Source: Aureimonas sp. AU12 (GTDB taxonomy: Bacteria; Pseudomonadota; Alphaproteobacteria; Rhizobiales; Rhizobiaceae). Taken from it: DNA of 64,000 bases. The notes under the pieces are model-generated. The model worked only from the letters and a program-made list of their open reading frames with translations. It did not search any database and had not been told where the DNA came from. Shown piece by piece: positions 44,408 through 52,548 of this stretch (its first letter is position 1; each line of letters begins with the position of its first letter). Made by a program: the position numbers and the translations under genes. The stretch covers positions 182,679 through 246,678 of the forward strand of contig NZ_BBWH01000028.1 in the NCBI RefSeq assembly GCF_001463705.1, in the 5' to 3' direction.

Positions 44408-44917
44408 TTGAGCAACAGTCCCTTCTGGAAGCGCAAGACGCTGGAGGAGATGAGCCCGGCCGAGTGGGAATCGCTCTGCGACGGCTGCGGGCGCTGCTGC
44501 CTGAACAAGCTGGAAGACTGGGACACGGGCGAGATCATCTGGACCGATCTCGCCTGCAAGCTGCTCGACGGGCAGAGCTGCCGCTGCTCCGACTACGAGG
44601 ACCGGCATGCGACGATCCCCGACTGCGTGTCGCTCGACCCGCCGACGGTGCGCACGATCGGCTGGCTGCCGCCGACCTGCGGCTACCGGCTCGTGGCCGA
44701 GCGGCGCGACCTCTACTGGTGGCACCATCTCCTGTCCGGCGATCCCGACACGGTGCATCAGGCCGGCATTTCGGCCCGCGGCCGCACGATCAGCGAGGAG
44801 GGGTTCGAGCTGGAGGACTACGAGGATCATCTCGCGAGCTGGCCGGGCGACGATCCCGGCGAAGGGATCCGGCCGCCGGCTGTTGGAATAGGAAGAAAAG
44901 CAAAAATAGGAAAATAG
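44408..44917 (+). CDS. YcgN-type cysteine cluster protein (UPF0260)
   Basis: The 169-residue protein is placed at TTG 44408, giving the start [19 protein letters not shown] typical of the family; no good ATG exists and the ribosome site is weak. Conserved cysteines are in [14 protein letters not shown], the [14 protein letters not shown] block and PDCVSLDP, which suggest a metal or Fe-S site. The family is widespread, small and uncharacterised. It is divergent from the penicillin-binding protein and ends just before the GTA promoter. Confidence 0.85.
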   Translation: MSNSPFWKRKTLEEMSPAEWESLCDGCGRCCLNKLEDWDTGEIIWTDLACKLLDGQSCRCSDYEDRHATIPDCVSLDPPTVRTIGWLPPTCGYRLVAERRDLYWWHHLLSGDPDTVHQAGISARGRTISEEGFELEDYEDHLASWPGDDPGEGIRPPAVGIGRKAKIGK

Positions 44918-44920
44918 TCA

Positions 44921-44949
44921 TTGACAGCGTGACGGTGCTCGGGTAGGGT
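44921..44949 (+). promoter_or_regulatory. Sigma-70-type promoter for the GTA cluster
   Basis: TTGACA (44921-44926), a 17-nt spacer and TAGGGT (44944-44949) form a near-consensus promoter about 85 bp upstream of the terS start. An A-rich stretch (44890-44917) precedes it. No stronger promoter is visible at the head of the cluster. Confidence 0.6.
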
Positions 44950-44980
44950 TCAGGCACAGTCGAGATGGTGCGGACGACAA

Positions 44981-45016
44981 GGCGGTAGGCTTCCGGAAGG
45001 AAGCGGCCGCCCTTTT
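44981..45016 (+). terminator. Leader hairpin with T tract before terS (attenuator candidate)
   Basis: GGCGG (44981-44985) pairs with CCGCC (45007-45011) and GCTTCC (44989-44994) with GGAAGC (44999-45004) around a GGAA loop, followed by CTTTT. It lies between the promoter and terS and looks like an intrinsic terminator that read-through must pass. Confidence 0.55.
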
Positions 45017-45033
45017 GCATTCGGAGGGAAGCG

Positions 45034-45399
45034 ATGCCGGCGGCGATGGAGAGCGGAGCGCTTCTGTCGGAGCGGCTGATGCGGGCCCTGACGATCGAGG
45101 TGCGGGCGCTGGAGAAGGCGTCGAAGGCGCTGCGTGCCAGGCAAAACGAGACCGGCGAGGCCGATCCGGCGCCGGGGGCCAAGGCGCGGGTCGAGGCGAT
45201 CTCGCAGTCGGCGCGCACGCTGGAGAAGCTGCTCGAACTCCAGCGGCTCGAAGCGCTGCAGCAGAAGACCGACAGCGAGGACGACGCGACCGAGACCGAC
45301 CGGCTGCGCGCCGAGATGCTGAAGCGGCTGCGCGCCATGGACGCGCGGCGGGCTGCGGGGACGGGCTTGTTCGGCGAGGATGCGGGGGCGGCGGAGTGA
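45034..45399 (+). CDS. GTA small terminase subunit (gp1-like)
   Basis: The 121-residue protein starts at ATG 45034 after CGGAGGGAAG. It is helical, with EVRALEKASKALRARQ and AISQSARTLEKLLELQRLEA suggesting coiled-coil assembly, and has the size and position of RcGTA gp1, the small terminase. It would recruit DNA to the large terminase for headful packaging. Its TGA overlaps the TerL GTG by four bases. The sequence is not strongly distinctive, but the order of the whole cluster supports it. Confidence 0.82.
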   Translation: MPAAMESGALLSERLMRALTIEVRALEKASKALRARQNETGEADPAPGAKARVEAISQSARTLEKLLELQRLEALQQKTDSEDDATETDRLRAEMLKRLRAMDARRAAGTGLFGEDAGAAE

Positions 45400-46706
45400 A
45401 CGCCGATCTTGAGGACGACGAGCGCTTCTGGCGCGAGGTGGACGCGGAACTGCGACGCCAGCCGGCGCGGGTGCTGCGCCGGGCGATGCCGGACTGGTCG
45501 CTCTGTGCGCGACCCTCGCAGTTGCCGCCGGCCGGCGACTGGCGGCAATGGCTGCTGATCGGCGGGCGGGGATCGGGCAAGACGCGAGCGGGGGCCGAAT
45601 GGATCCGGGCGGTGGCGCTGGGTCTGGCGCCGCTGGCGAGCCGGGTTCACGGGCGGATCGCGCTGGTGGCGGAGACGCTGGGCGACGCGCGCGAGGTGAT
45701 GATCGACGGCGAGAGCGGGCTGCGGGCGTTGGACTATGCGGCGCGCCCGGTCTTCGAGGCGACGCGGCGCCGGCTGGTCTTCGCCAACGGCGCGGTGGCG
45801 CAGATCTTCTCGTCCGAGGACCCGGATGCCCTCCGCGGCTACCAGTTCGACGCGGCCTGGGGCGATGAACTGGCGAAATGGAAGCATGCCGACGCCTGCT
45901 TCGACAACCTGCAACTGGCGCTGCGCCTCGGCGCCGACCCGCGCGTGGTGCTGACGACGACGCCGCGCGCCGTGCCGCTCCTGAAGCGGCTGCTGGCAGA
46001 GGAGGGGACGGCGGTGACGCGCATGCGAACCGCCGAGAACCGCGCCAATCTCGCCAGCGGCTTCCTGCAGGCGATGGAGAGCCGCTACGGCGGCTCGCGG
46101 CTGGCGCGCCAGGAACTCGACGGCGAGATGATCGAGGCGCGCGAGGATGCTCTGTTCGACCGAGGGACGATCGACCGGCTGCGGGTGCGCACCGCGCCGG
46201 ACCTGCGGCGCATCGTGGTGGCAGTGGATCCGCCGGCGACGTCGACGCAGCGATCGGACGCCTGCGGCATCGTCGCGGCAGGGTTGGCCGGCGACGGCAC
46301 GATCTACGTGCTGGCCGACCGCAGCAGGCGCGGAGCGCGGCCGCCGGAATGGGCGGGCGCCGCCGTGCGGCTCTTCGAGGAGCTGGAGGCCGACCGGATC
46401 GTCGCCGAGGTGAACCAAGGCGGCGACATGGTGGAGGCGGTGATCCGCACCGTCGCGCCGCTGGTGCCGGTGAGCGCGGTGCGTGCGACGCGCGGGAAGT
46501 GGATCCGCGCCGAGCCGGTGGCCGCGCTCTACGAGCAGGGACGGGTGCGCCACGCCGGCACGTTTGCCGCGCTCGAGGACGAACTCTGCGACTTCGGCCC
46601 GGACGGGCTGTCGAACAACCGCTCGCCCGACCGGCTGGACGCGCTGGTCTGGGCGGTGACGGCGCTGATGCAGCCGGTGGCGGAGCCGCGTGTGCGGGGG
46701 CTTTGA
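45396..46706 (+). CDS. GTA large terminase (gp2)
   Basis: The 436-residue packaging motor starts at GTG 45396. Walker A is GGRGSGKTRAGAEW (about residues 53-66), Walker B lies near FDAAWGDELAKW, and the nuclease part has VVAVDPPATSTQRSDACGI and EVNQGGDMVEAVI. It cuts and pumps DNA into the GTA head. GTA terminases fill small heads with host DNA rather than their own genes. A 226-bp gap with a hairpin separates it from the portal gene. Confidence 0.94.
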   Translation: MNADLEDDERFWREVDAELRRQPARVLRRAMPDWSLCARPSQLPPAGDWRQWLLIGGRGSGKTRAGAEWIRAVALGLAPLASRVHGRIALVAETLGDAREVMIDGESGLRALDYAARPVFEATRRRLVFANGAVAQIFSSEDPDALRGYQFDAAWGDELAKWKHADACFDNLQLALRLGADPRVVLTTTPRAVPLLKRLLAEEGTAVTRMRTAENRANLASGFLQAMESRYGGSRLARQELDGEMIEAREDALFDRGTIDRLRVRTAPDLRRIVVAVDPPATSTQRSDACGIVAAGLAGDGTIYVLADRSRRGARPPEWAGAAVRLFEELEADRIVAEVNQGGDMVEAVIRTVAPLVPVSAVRATRGKWIRAEPVAALYEQGRVRHAGTFAALEDELCDFGPDGLSNNRSPDRLDALVWAVTALMQPVAEPRVRGL

Positions 46707-46845
46707 GCTGGTTGCGTCTGCTGCGAAACGTTGCGCCTTCGACGAACCGCGACGGGACTACACGTCGAAACGCGTTCGCGTGGCCCGGACGGCCTGATCT
46801 TCGGGCCGCAGGCCGGCCAAACGCGCAGATGGTTTGACGATCATG

Positions 46846-46872
46846 AAAGACCTCACTTCGGCGGGGTCTTTT
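46846..46872 (+). terminator. Hairpin with T tract upstream of the GTA portal gene
   Basis: AAAGACC (46846-46852) pairs with GGTCTTT (46865-46871), ending in a T run. It lies inside the cluster, 60 bp before the portal start. It would reduce rather than stop transcription. Confidence 0.5.
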
Positions 46873-46932
46873 GCGTTTTGGCACTCTCCGTGCCGGCGAC
46901 GCTTTGAATTCCCAACTTTCCGGAGACCGATC

Positions 46933-48156
46933 ATGGGACTGGCAACGCGGCTGAAGGCCTTGGCGGGCTTTGGCGACGGACGGGGCGGCGTGCCCGAAGC
47001 AAAGGCGGCGGGCGGGGGTTATGGCGGGGGATCGCTGGTCTTCGCCGGCGGTCAGACGGAGGGCGCGCAGTGGAGCGAGCGCTCCTATGCGGCGCTCTCG
47101 CGTGCCGGCTTTCTACAGAACCCGGTGGTCTACCGCTGCGTGCGGATGATCGCCGAGAACGCCGCGAGCGTGCCGCTGGTGCTCTACGACGGAGCGGCGG
47201 AAGTGGAGGCGCATCCGCTGCTGGCGCTCTTGCGCCGGCCGAACGGCGGGCAGGACGGGGCGGCGCTGATCGAAGCGGTCTGCGGGCACCTGCTGCTGGC
47301 GGGCTCGGCGCATCTGGAAGCGGGGCTTCTCGATGGCAAGCCACGGCTGCTGCACGCGCTGCGCCCCGACCGGCTGCGCACGCTGGCGGCGGGCGACGGC
47401 TGGCCCAACGCGATCGAGGTGCGGGCGGGATCGTCGGTGCGCCGGGTGTCGCTGGAGGGCGAGGACGGGCGGCCGGCGCCGGCGCTGGCGATCCGGTTGT
47501 TTCATCCGTTGAGCGATGGCGAGGGCTTTCCGCCGCTGGCTGCGGCGCAGACCGCGCTCGACCTGCACAACGCCGCGACGCGCTGGAACAAGGCGCTGCT
47601 CGACAATTCGGCGCGGCCCTCCGGTGCGCTGGTCTACCAGCCCGGCGACGGCGGCAACCTCTCGGCCGACCAGTTCGAGCGGCTGAAGACCGAGCTGGAG
47701 AGCGGCTACGCCGGCGCGGCACGGGCAGGCCGACCGATGCTGCTGGAGGGCGGGCTCGACTGGAAGGCGATGGCGCTGTCGCCGCGCGACATGGACTTCA
47801 TGGAGGCGCGGAACGGGGCAGCCCGCGACATCGCGGTGAGCTTCGGCGTGCCGCCGATGCTGCTCGGGATCCCCGGCGACGCCACCTATGCGAACTATGC
47901 CGAGGCCAACCGGGCGCTGTTCCGGCTGACCGTGCTGCCGCTGCTGACGCGGCTCTGCAACGCTGTCGGCGACTGGCTCGGCGGCTTCTACGAGGACGGC
48001 GCCCGGCTGCGGCTGGGCTTCGACCACGACCGGATCGAGGGACTTTCGGTGGAGCGCGAGGCGCTCTGGGCGCGGGTCGGCACCGCCGCCTTCCTCGACG
48101 ACGACGAGAAGCGCGAGGCGGTCGGCTACGGCCCCCGCGCGCCGGCCCGCGGCTGA
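46933..48156 (+). CDS. GTA portal protein (gp3)
   Basis: The 407-residue protein is an HK97-family portal: YAALSRAGFLQNPVVYRCVR with MIAENAASVPLVLYDG, a PLLALLRRPNGGQDGAALIE loop, ARPSGALVYQPGD, and FGVPPMLLGIPGDATYANYAEA. It forms the dodecameric channel at the head vertex. ATG 46933 is preferred as it starts MGLATRLKALAGFGD, as in other GTA portals; the frame is open another 33 codons upstream through the hairpin. Confidence 0.93.
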   Translation: MGLATRLKALAGFGDGRGGVPEAKAAGGGYGGGSLVFAGGQTEGAQWSERSYAALSRAGFLQNPVVYRCVRMIAENAASVPLVLYDGAAEVEAHPLLALLRRPNGGQDGAALIEAVCGHLLLAGSAHLEAGLLDGKPRLLHALRPDRLRTLAAGDGWPNAIEVRAGSSVRRVSLEGEDGRPAPALAIRLFHPLSDGEGFPPLAAAQTALDLHNAATRWNKALLDNSARPSGALVYQPGDGGNLSADQFERLKTELESGYAGAARAGRPMLLEGGLDWKAMALSPRDMDFMEARNGAARDIAVSFGVPPMLLGIPGDATYANYAEANRALFRLTVLPLLTRLCNAVGDWLGGFYEDGARLRLGFDHDRIEGLSVEREALWARVGTAAFLDDDEKREAVGYGPRAPARG

Positions 48157-48182
48157 CGGGCGTTTTTGCGATGGAGGATGTC

Positions 48183-48554
48183 ATGGATGCAATGACGGGC
48201 GAGGCGATCTCGCCGCTGGCGCTGTTCACCGCGAAGTTCGCCGGGGCGGTGGGGGGATCGGTGATCTCGATCGCCTACCTCCTGCCGTCCGGCCGGCGCG
48301 ACGCCGCCGTGCGGTTCCTGACCGGCGCGGTGACGGGGCTGGTCTTCGGCGGGCCGGCGGGGATGACGCTGGCCGACCATCTCGGCTTTGCCGAGAAGAT
48401 CGGGGCGACCGAGGTGGCGCTCATGGGCTCGGCGGCGGCGAGCCTCTGCGCCTGGTGGGCGCTCGGCGTCATCCAGCGCTTCGCCGACGGGCTGTTCGCG
48501 GTGGCGGGGCGCGCCAAGACGGGCGGCGGCGACGCCGCGGGGGGCACCCGATGA
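48183..48554 (+). CDS. DUF6107 membrane protein (gp3.5-like)
   Basis: The 123-residue protein starts at ATG 48183, 5 nt after GGAGG (an upstream in-frame ATG at 48171 overlaps that site). It has two to three hydrophobic segments: AKFAGAVGGSVISIAYLLP, FLTGAVTGLVFGGPAGMTLA, and VALMGSAAASLCAWWALGVI. It matches DUF6107, which I associate with Rhizobiales GTA clusters between portal and protease, the place of gp3.5 in Rhodobacter. Membrane character suggests a holin-like or assembly role, unproven. It overlaps the protease gene by ATGA. Confidence 0.8.
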   Translation: MDAMTGEAISPLALFTAKFAGAVGGSVISIAYLLPSGRRDAAVRFLTGAVTGLVFGGPAGMTLADHLGFAEKIGATEVALMGSAAASLCAWWALGVIQRFADGLFAVAGRAKTGGGDAAGGTR

Positions 48555-49099
48555 ACCGCGTTCCCGACGTCAAGCGCACGGTGCGCCCGGTCGGCGATCT
48601 CGACCCGCCGGGCACGGTGCGCGGCTATGCCAGCCTGTTCGGGCGCACCGATCTCTCGGGCGACCGGATCGCGCCCGGCGCCTTCGCACGCACGCTGGCG
48701 GAGCGCGGCGCGGCGGGCGTACGCATGCTCTGGCAGCACGACCCCGGCCAGCCGATCGGCGTCTGGACCGGGATCGCCGAGGACCGGCACGGGCTCTATG
48801 CCGAGGGACGCATCGCGCTCGACAGCGCCGGCGGACGCAACGCCTTCGCGCTGCTGACGGCCAAGGCCATCGACGGCCTGTCGATCGGCTTTCGCACCCG
48901 GCGCTCGCAGGCGATCCGCGAGCGCGGCGCGCGGCGGCTGCTCCTCGACATCGACCTCTGGGAGATCTCGGTGGTGACCTTCCCGATGCAGGAGGCCGCG
49001 CGCGTCGCCGAGACCCGCGCCCGGCCCCTCGAATTTCTCGACCGCATCGCCGAGGCGACCCGGCGGATCGCCCGATCGACGCCGCGTTTCGGCGTCTGA
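48551..49099 (+). CDS. GTA prohead protease (gp4)
   Basis: The 182-residue HK97-type serine protease (peptidase U35) processes the capsid. GTVRGYASLFGRTDLSGDRI is the N-terminal block. The catalytic histidine is probably in MLWQHDPGQPIGVW, and the serine in GLSIGFRTRRSQ; WEISVVTFPMQEAA closes the domain. It starts at ATG 48551, overlapping the previous stop. Capsid follows 31 bp downstream. Confidence 0.93.
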   Translation: MNRVPDVKRTVRPVGDLDPPGTVRGYASLFGRTDLSGDRIAPGAFARTLAERGAAGVRMLWQHDPGQPIGVWTGIAEDRHGLYAEGRIALDSAGGRNAFALLTAKAIDGLSIGFRTRRSQAIRERGARRLLLDIDLWEISVVTFPMQEAARVAETRARPLEFLDRIAEATRRIARSTPRFGV

Positions 49100-49130
49100 A
49101 CCCTTCCCCAACGACGGAGTGAAAAGACCC

Positions 49131-50384
49131 ATGCCGACGACCATCCAGGGTGCCCCCGAGACCAAGGCCGGAGCCGTGCGCGAGAACGGCGCGATCTTCG
49201 ACGAGTTCATGCAGGCCTTCGACGCCTTCCGCGAGGCCAATGACGACCGCCTGTCGCAGATCGAGAAGCGCATGGGCGCCGACGTCCTGACCGAGGAGAA
49301 GGCCGAGCGCATCTCCCGCGCCATGGACGAGCAGGAGAAGCGCATCGAGCGGCTGGCGCTCAAGAGCCTGCGGCCGCCGGTGGGCGGGCCGAACGAGGCG
49401 ACGAACGCCAGCCCGAGCGAGCACCGCACCGCCTTCGAGAGCTATGTGCGCGGCGGCGACGAGACGCGGCTGCGGCGTCTGGAAGAAAAGGCGATGTCGG
49501 GCCTGACGGGCGCCGACGGCGGCTTCCTCGTGCCGAGCGAGACCGAGGCGGAGATCGGTCGGCGGCTGGCCGCGGTGTCGCCGATCCGCGCCATCGCCGG
49601 GCTGCGTACGGTGTCTTCGGCGGTGCTGAAGAAGCCCTTCGCGATCAGCGGCGCGCAGGCTGGCTGGGTGGGCGAAGCCGAGGTGCGCCCGCAGACCAAC
49701 GCGCCGCAGCTGGCCGAACTGAGCTTCCCGACAATGGAGCTCTACGCCATGCCGGCGGCGACGAGCGCGCTGCTCGACGACGCCGCCGTCGATATCGACG
49801 CCTGGATCGGCGAGGAGGTGGAACTCGCCTTCGCCGCGCAGGAGGGCGCCGCCTTCGTCAACGGCGACGGCATCGCCAGGCCCAAGGGCTTCATGCGCTA
49901 CGACGCGGTAGCGGAAAGCGCCTGGGCCTGGGGCAAGGTCGGCACGGTCTCCACCGGCTTCAATGCCGGGTTCCTGGCCGGCACGGGTGCGGACGCGCTC
50001 GTCGACCTCATCTACGCGCTGAAGGCCGGTTACCGGCAGAACGCCTCGTTCGTGATGAACCGGCGCACGCAGAGCACGGTGCGCAAGCTGAAGGACGCCG
50101 AGGGCAACTATCTCTGGGCGCCGCCGAGCGTGGCGGGCGGCAAGGCGACGCTGATGGGCTTCCCCGTGGTGGAGGCCGAGGCGATGCCCGACATCGGCCC
50201 GGCCAGCCATTCGATCGCCTTCGGCGATTTCGGGCGCTTCTACCTCGTGGTCGACCGGCAGGGCGTGCGCGTGCTGCGCGATCCCTATTCCGCCAAGCCC
50301 TACGTCCTCTTCTACACGACGAAGCGTGTCGGCGGCGGGATCCAGGATTTCGACGCGGCCAAGCTCCTGCGCTTCGCCGCCTGA
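49131..50384 (+). CDS. GTA major capsid protein (gp5)
   Basis: The 417-residue HK97-fold capsid subunit has an N-terminal helical delta region (FDEFMQAFDAFREANDDRLS to about residue 95) that the gp4 protease would remove. The mature part then begins near AFESYVRGGDETRLRRLEEKA. Typical blocks are GGFLVPSETEAEIGRRL, NGDGIARPKGFMRYD and FVMNRRTQSTVRKLKDAEG, then IAFGDFGRFYLVVDRQGV. Start ATG 49131 is used; GTG 49119 is possible. A strong hairpin terminator follows, so capsid message may be made in excess over the downstream genes. Confidence 0.95.
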   Translation: MPTTIQGAPETKAGAVRENGAIFDEFMQAFDAFREANDDRLSQIEKRMGADVLTEEKAERISRAMDEQEKRIERLALKSLRPPVGGPNEATNASPSEHRTAFESYVRGGDETRLRRLEEKAMSGLTGADGGFLVPSETEAEIGRRLAAVSPIRAIAGLRTVSSAVLKKPFAISGAQAGWVGEAEVRPQTNAPQLAELSFPTMELYAMPAATSALLDDAAVDIDAWIGEEVELAFAAQEGAAFVNGDGIARPKGFMRYDAVAESAWAWGKVGTVSTGFNAGFLAGTGADALVDLIYALKAGYRQNASFVMNRRTQSTVRKLKDAEGNYLWAPPSVAGGKATLMGFPVVEAEAMPDIGPASHSIAFGDFGRFYLVVDRQGVRVLRDPYSAKPYVLFYTTKRVGGGIQDFDAAKLLRFAA

Positions 50385-50410
50385 CGCGGCGCATTCACGA
50401 CCACCTTGGA

Positions 50411-50438
50411 GGCCGGGCGGCGACGCCCGGCCTTTTTT
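50411..50438 (+). terminator. Intrinsic terminator after the GTA capsid gene
   Basis: GGCCGGGCG (50411-50419) pairs perfectly with CGCCCGGCC (50424-50432) around a GCGA (GNRA) loop, followed by six T. It is the best terminator inside the cluster and stands between capsid and gp6. Confidence 0.85.
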
Positions 50439-50462
50439 CATGAACGGCAGGCCGAGGACGAC

Positions 50463-51014
50463 ATGATCTGGATCGAGACGGGAACGGGTGCGGGCGAGCC
50501 GGTGACGGTGGCCGAGGCGAAGGCGTTTCTGCGGCTGGAGCGCGGCGACGAGGACGCGCTGCTGGCGACGCTCATCGCGGCGGCGCGCGAGGCGGTGGAG
50601 ACCGAGACGGGGCTGGTGCTGCGCGAGGCGCGCCATCGCATCGCGTTCGAGCCGGGCGCTGGGACGCGGCGGGTGGCGCTGTCCCGCCGGCCGGTGCGCG
50701 CGGTGCTCGAGGCGACGGCGTTCGACGCGGCCGGCGAGCCGCGTGCGATCGACCCAGCCGGGATCGCGGTGCTGAACGAGCCGCTGGGTTCGGTGCTGGT
50801 GCTGCCGGAGGTGAACGCGGCGAACGGGGTGGAGATCGAGCTGGAGACGGGGATCGCGGCGGGCGACCTGCCCGACAGCCTGCGCCTTGCGATCCTGCGC
50901 CTCGTGGCCGCGTCCTACGAGATGCGCGGCGCGGTGGCGCCGGCGATGCAGCCGGCCTTCGTGCCGCCGCTGGTGCGCGGGCTGCTGGCGCCCTTTCGCG
51001 CAGTGCGGGTCTGA
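50463..51014 (+). CDS. GTA head-tail adaptor (gp6)
   Basis: The 183-residue protein begins VTVAEAKAFLRLERGDEDALLATLIAAAREAVE after the start region, the HK97 gp6-like connector fold (head-tail joining, DUF of phiE125 gp8 type). The C-terminus has LPDSLRLAILRLVAASYEMRG. It forms a ring under the portal. ATG 50463 is 30 bp after the terminator hairpin; the ribosome site is weak (GCAGGCCGAGGAC). Its TGA overlaps the gp7 ATG by one base. Confidence 0.88.
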   Translation: MIWIETGTGAGEPVTVAEAKAFLRLERGDEDALLATLIAAAREAVETETGLVLREARHRIAFEPGAGTRRVALSRRPVRAVLEATAFDAAGEPRAIDPAGIAVLNEPLGSVLVLPEVNAANGVEIELETGIAAGDLPDSLRLAILRLVAASYEMRGAVAPAMQPAFVPPLVRGLLAPFRAVRV

Positions 51015-51346
51015 TGGGTCCGCTCTTCATCGATCCCGGCCTGTTCACGCGCCGTGCCGCGATCGAGCGCAACGAGGCGGTGCCGGACGGGAGCGGCGGG
51101 GCGGCGGACCACTGGACCGAGGTCGGCGAGACCTCGGTGCGGGTGGAGCCGCTGAGCGCGGAGGCGCGCGAGCGGTTCTCGCAGCGGATCGGCACGGTGA
51201 CGCACCGCGTGACGCTGCGCCGACGCGCCGGGCTCGATCGGGGCATGGCCTTCCGGCTGGGATCGCGACGCTTGGTGATCCGCTGGCTGCACGATCCCGA
51301 CGAAAGCGGGCGCTATCTCGTCTGCCGCTGCGAGGAGGAGGCGTGA
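51014..51346 (+). CDS. GTA head-closure protein (gp7, stopper)
   Basis: The 110-residue protein matches the phage head-tail adaptor family: FTRRAAIERNEAVPDGSGGA, VRVEPLSAEARERFSQRIG, THRVTLRRRAGLDRGMAFRL and IRWLHDPDESGRYLVC. It closes the head after packaging and joins the tail. The ATG shares a base with the previous stop, and the gene ends by overlapping a short frame. Confidence 0.9.
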   Translation: MGPLFIDPGLFTRRAAIERNEAVPDGSGGAADHWTEVGETSVRVEPLSAEARERFSQRIGTVTHRVTLRRRAGLDRGMAFRLGSRRLVIRWLHDPDESGRYLVCRCEEEA

Positions 51347-51522
51347 TCGCCGTCCTCCGCGTGCAGTTCGGGCGGGCCGGCTTGCGCGAGGCGATGCGGC
51401 GGCAGGTACGTGAGGCGGCGGCGCGTCGGCTGGACGCGATGGAGGGGGCGCCTGCCTCGGATTTTGAAGAGTGGGACGCGCTGCCGGACGAACGGGTGCC
51501 GGACTTCCTGACGAAAACTTAA
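51343..51522 (+). CDS. Small ORF between GTA gp7 and gp8
   Basis: A 59-residue frame starts at GTG 51343, overlapping the gp7 TGA by four bases, as other cluster genes do. The protein is basic and helical in its first half (FGRAGLREAMRRQVREAAAR) and acidic near the end (DFEEWDALPDERVPDFLTKT). I recognise no family, and no gene is known to me at this place in Rhodobacter GTA. The coupling and clean fit between gp7 and gp8 support expression. Confidence 0.5.
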   Translation: MIAVLRVQFGRAGLREAMRRQVREAAARRLDAMEGAPASDFEEWDALPDERVPDFLTKT

Positions 51523-51609
51523 CGCGGCCGGCACTGGATCGCGCAACGATCACGCCGCATTTGCAATTGTATCAATGTGTGACGAACCGATATCGAAAGG
51601 ACATCTGGC

Positions 51610-52023
51610 ATGGGGCATCCCAGCGCTGAACTTCAGACGACGATCGTGAGCGCCCTGACCGGCGATCCCGCCGTGACGGCGCTGCTCGGCGGGCCCAAGG
51701 TGTTCGACCGGGTGCCCGAGCGTGCCAGCTTTCCCTACCTGACTCTCGGGCGCACGGCGGTGGTCGACTGGTCGACCGGCACCGAGGACGGCGCCGAACA
51801 TATCCTGACCCTGCATGTCTGGGCCAAGGGCGGGTCGAAGCAGGAGACCTACGAGATCATGGACAAGGTCTCGACGCGGCTGCACGACGCGGTGCTGCCG
51901 CTGCATTCGCACCGGCTGGTGAACCTGCAGCTGCAGTTCGCCGAGGCGCGCCAGGAGCCGGACTCGCCGACCTATCACGGCATCCTGCGCTTTCGCGCGG
52001 TGACGGAGCCTTTGGCGTCCTGA
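51610..52023 (+). CDS. GTA tail terminator (gp8, DUF3168)
   Basis: The 137-residue protein matches DUF3168: ELQTTIVSALTGDPAVTALLG, KVFDRVPERASFPYLTLGRT, HILTLHVWAKGGSKQETYEI and HGILRFRAVTEP. In the RcGTA structure this protein caps the tail tube. AAAGGACAT precedes the ATG. A hairpin with T tract follows about 55 bp downstream. Confidence 0.92.
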   Translation: MGHPSAELQTTIVSALTGDPAVTALLGGPKVFDRVPERASFPYLTLGRTAVVDWSTGTEDGAEHILTLHVWAKGGSKQETYEIMDKVSTRLHDAVLPLHSHRLVNLQLQFAEARQEPDSPTYHGILRFRAVTEPLAS

Positions 52024-52076
52024 CGCCGCGCTGACGGCGGCGTGGCGTCGTCAGCATCCACTTTCCAAGAGTTTCG

Positions 52077-52104
52077 AGGGCGGTCCGGTGGGGCCGCCCT
52101 TTTT
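52077..52104 (+). terminator. Hairpin with T tract upstream of GTA gp9
   Basis: AGGGCGG (52077-52083) pairs with CCGCCCT (52094-52100), followed by five T. It stands 30 bp before the tail tube gene. Confidence 0.65.
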
Positions 52105-52133
52105 CGTTGGCACGATGAGAAGGAGCGGCAGGC

Positions 52134-52547
52134 ATGGGCGCGCAGAAGGGCAAGGACTTCCTCCTGAAGCTGCAGGAGAGCGGCGGCGCGGGGTTCCAGA
52201 CGGTGGCGGGGCTGCGCTCGCGGCGGATCGCCTTCAACGCCGAGGCCGTGGACGTGACCGACGGCGAGAGCGCCGGACGGTGGCGCGAGCTGCTCGGCGG
52301 GGCCGGAGTGCAGCGGGCCTCGCTGTCCGGCTCCGGCATCTTCAAGGATGCCGCCTCGGACGCGGCGGTGCGCCGGCTGTTCTTCGAGAGCCGGGTGGTG
52401 CCGTTCCAGGCGGTGATCCCGGATTTCGGCAGCATCACCGGGCCGTTCCAGGTGACGGCGCTCGAATATTCCGGCGAGCACAATGGCGAAGTCTCGTTCG
52501 AGATGACGCTGGAATCGGCGGGCGCGCTCGCCTTCGAGGCGCTCTGA
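52134..52547 (+). CDS. GTA major tail tube protein (gp9)
   Basis: The 137-residue protein is of the phage major tail protein TP901-1/gp9 type: KGKDFLLKLQESGGAGFQTVAG, VDVTDGESAGRWRELLGGAG, RASLSGSGIFKDAASDAAVR and ALEYSGEHNGEVSFEMTLESA. It builds the short tail tube. AGAAGGAGCGG precedes the start. gp10 begins one base after its stop. Confidence 0.92.
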   Translation: MGAQKGKDFLLKLQESGGAGFQTVAGLRSRRIAFNAEAVDVTDGESAGRWRELLGGAGVQRASLSGSGIFKDAASDAAVRRLFFESRVVPFQAVIPDFGSITGPFQVTALEYSGEHNGEVSFEMTLESAGALAFEAL

Positions 52548-52548
52548 G

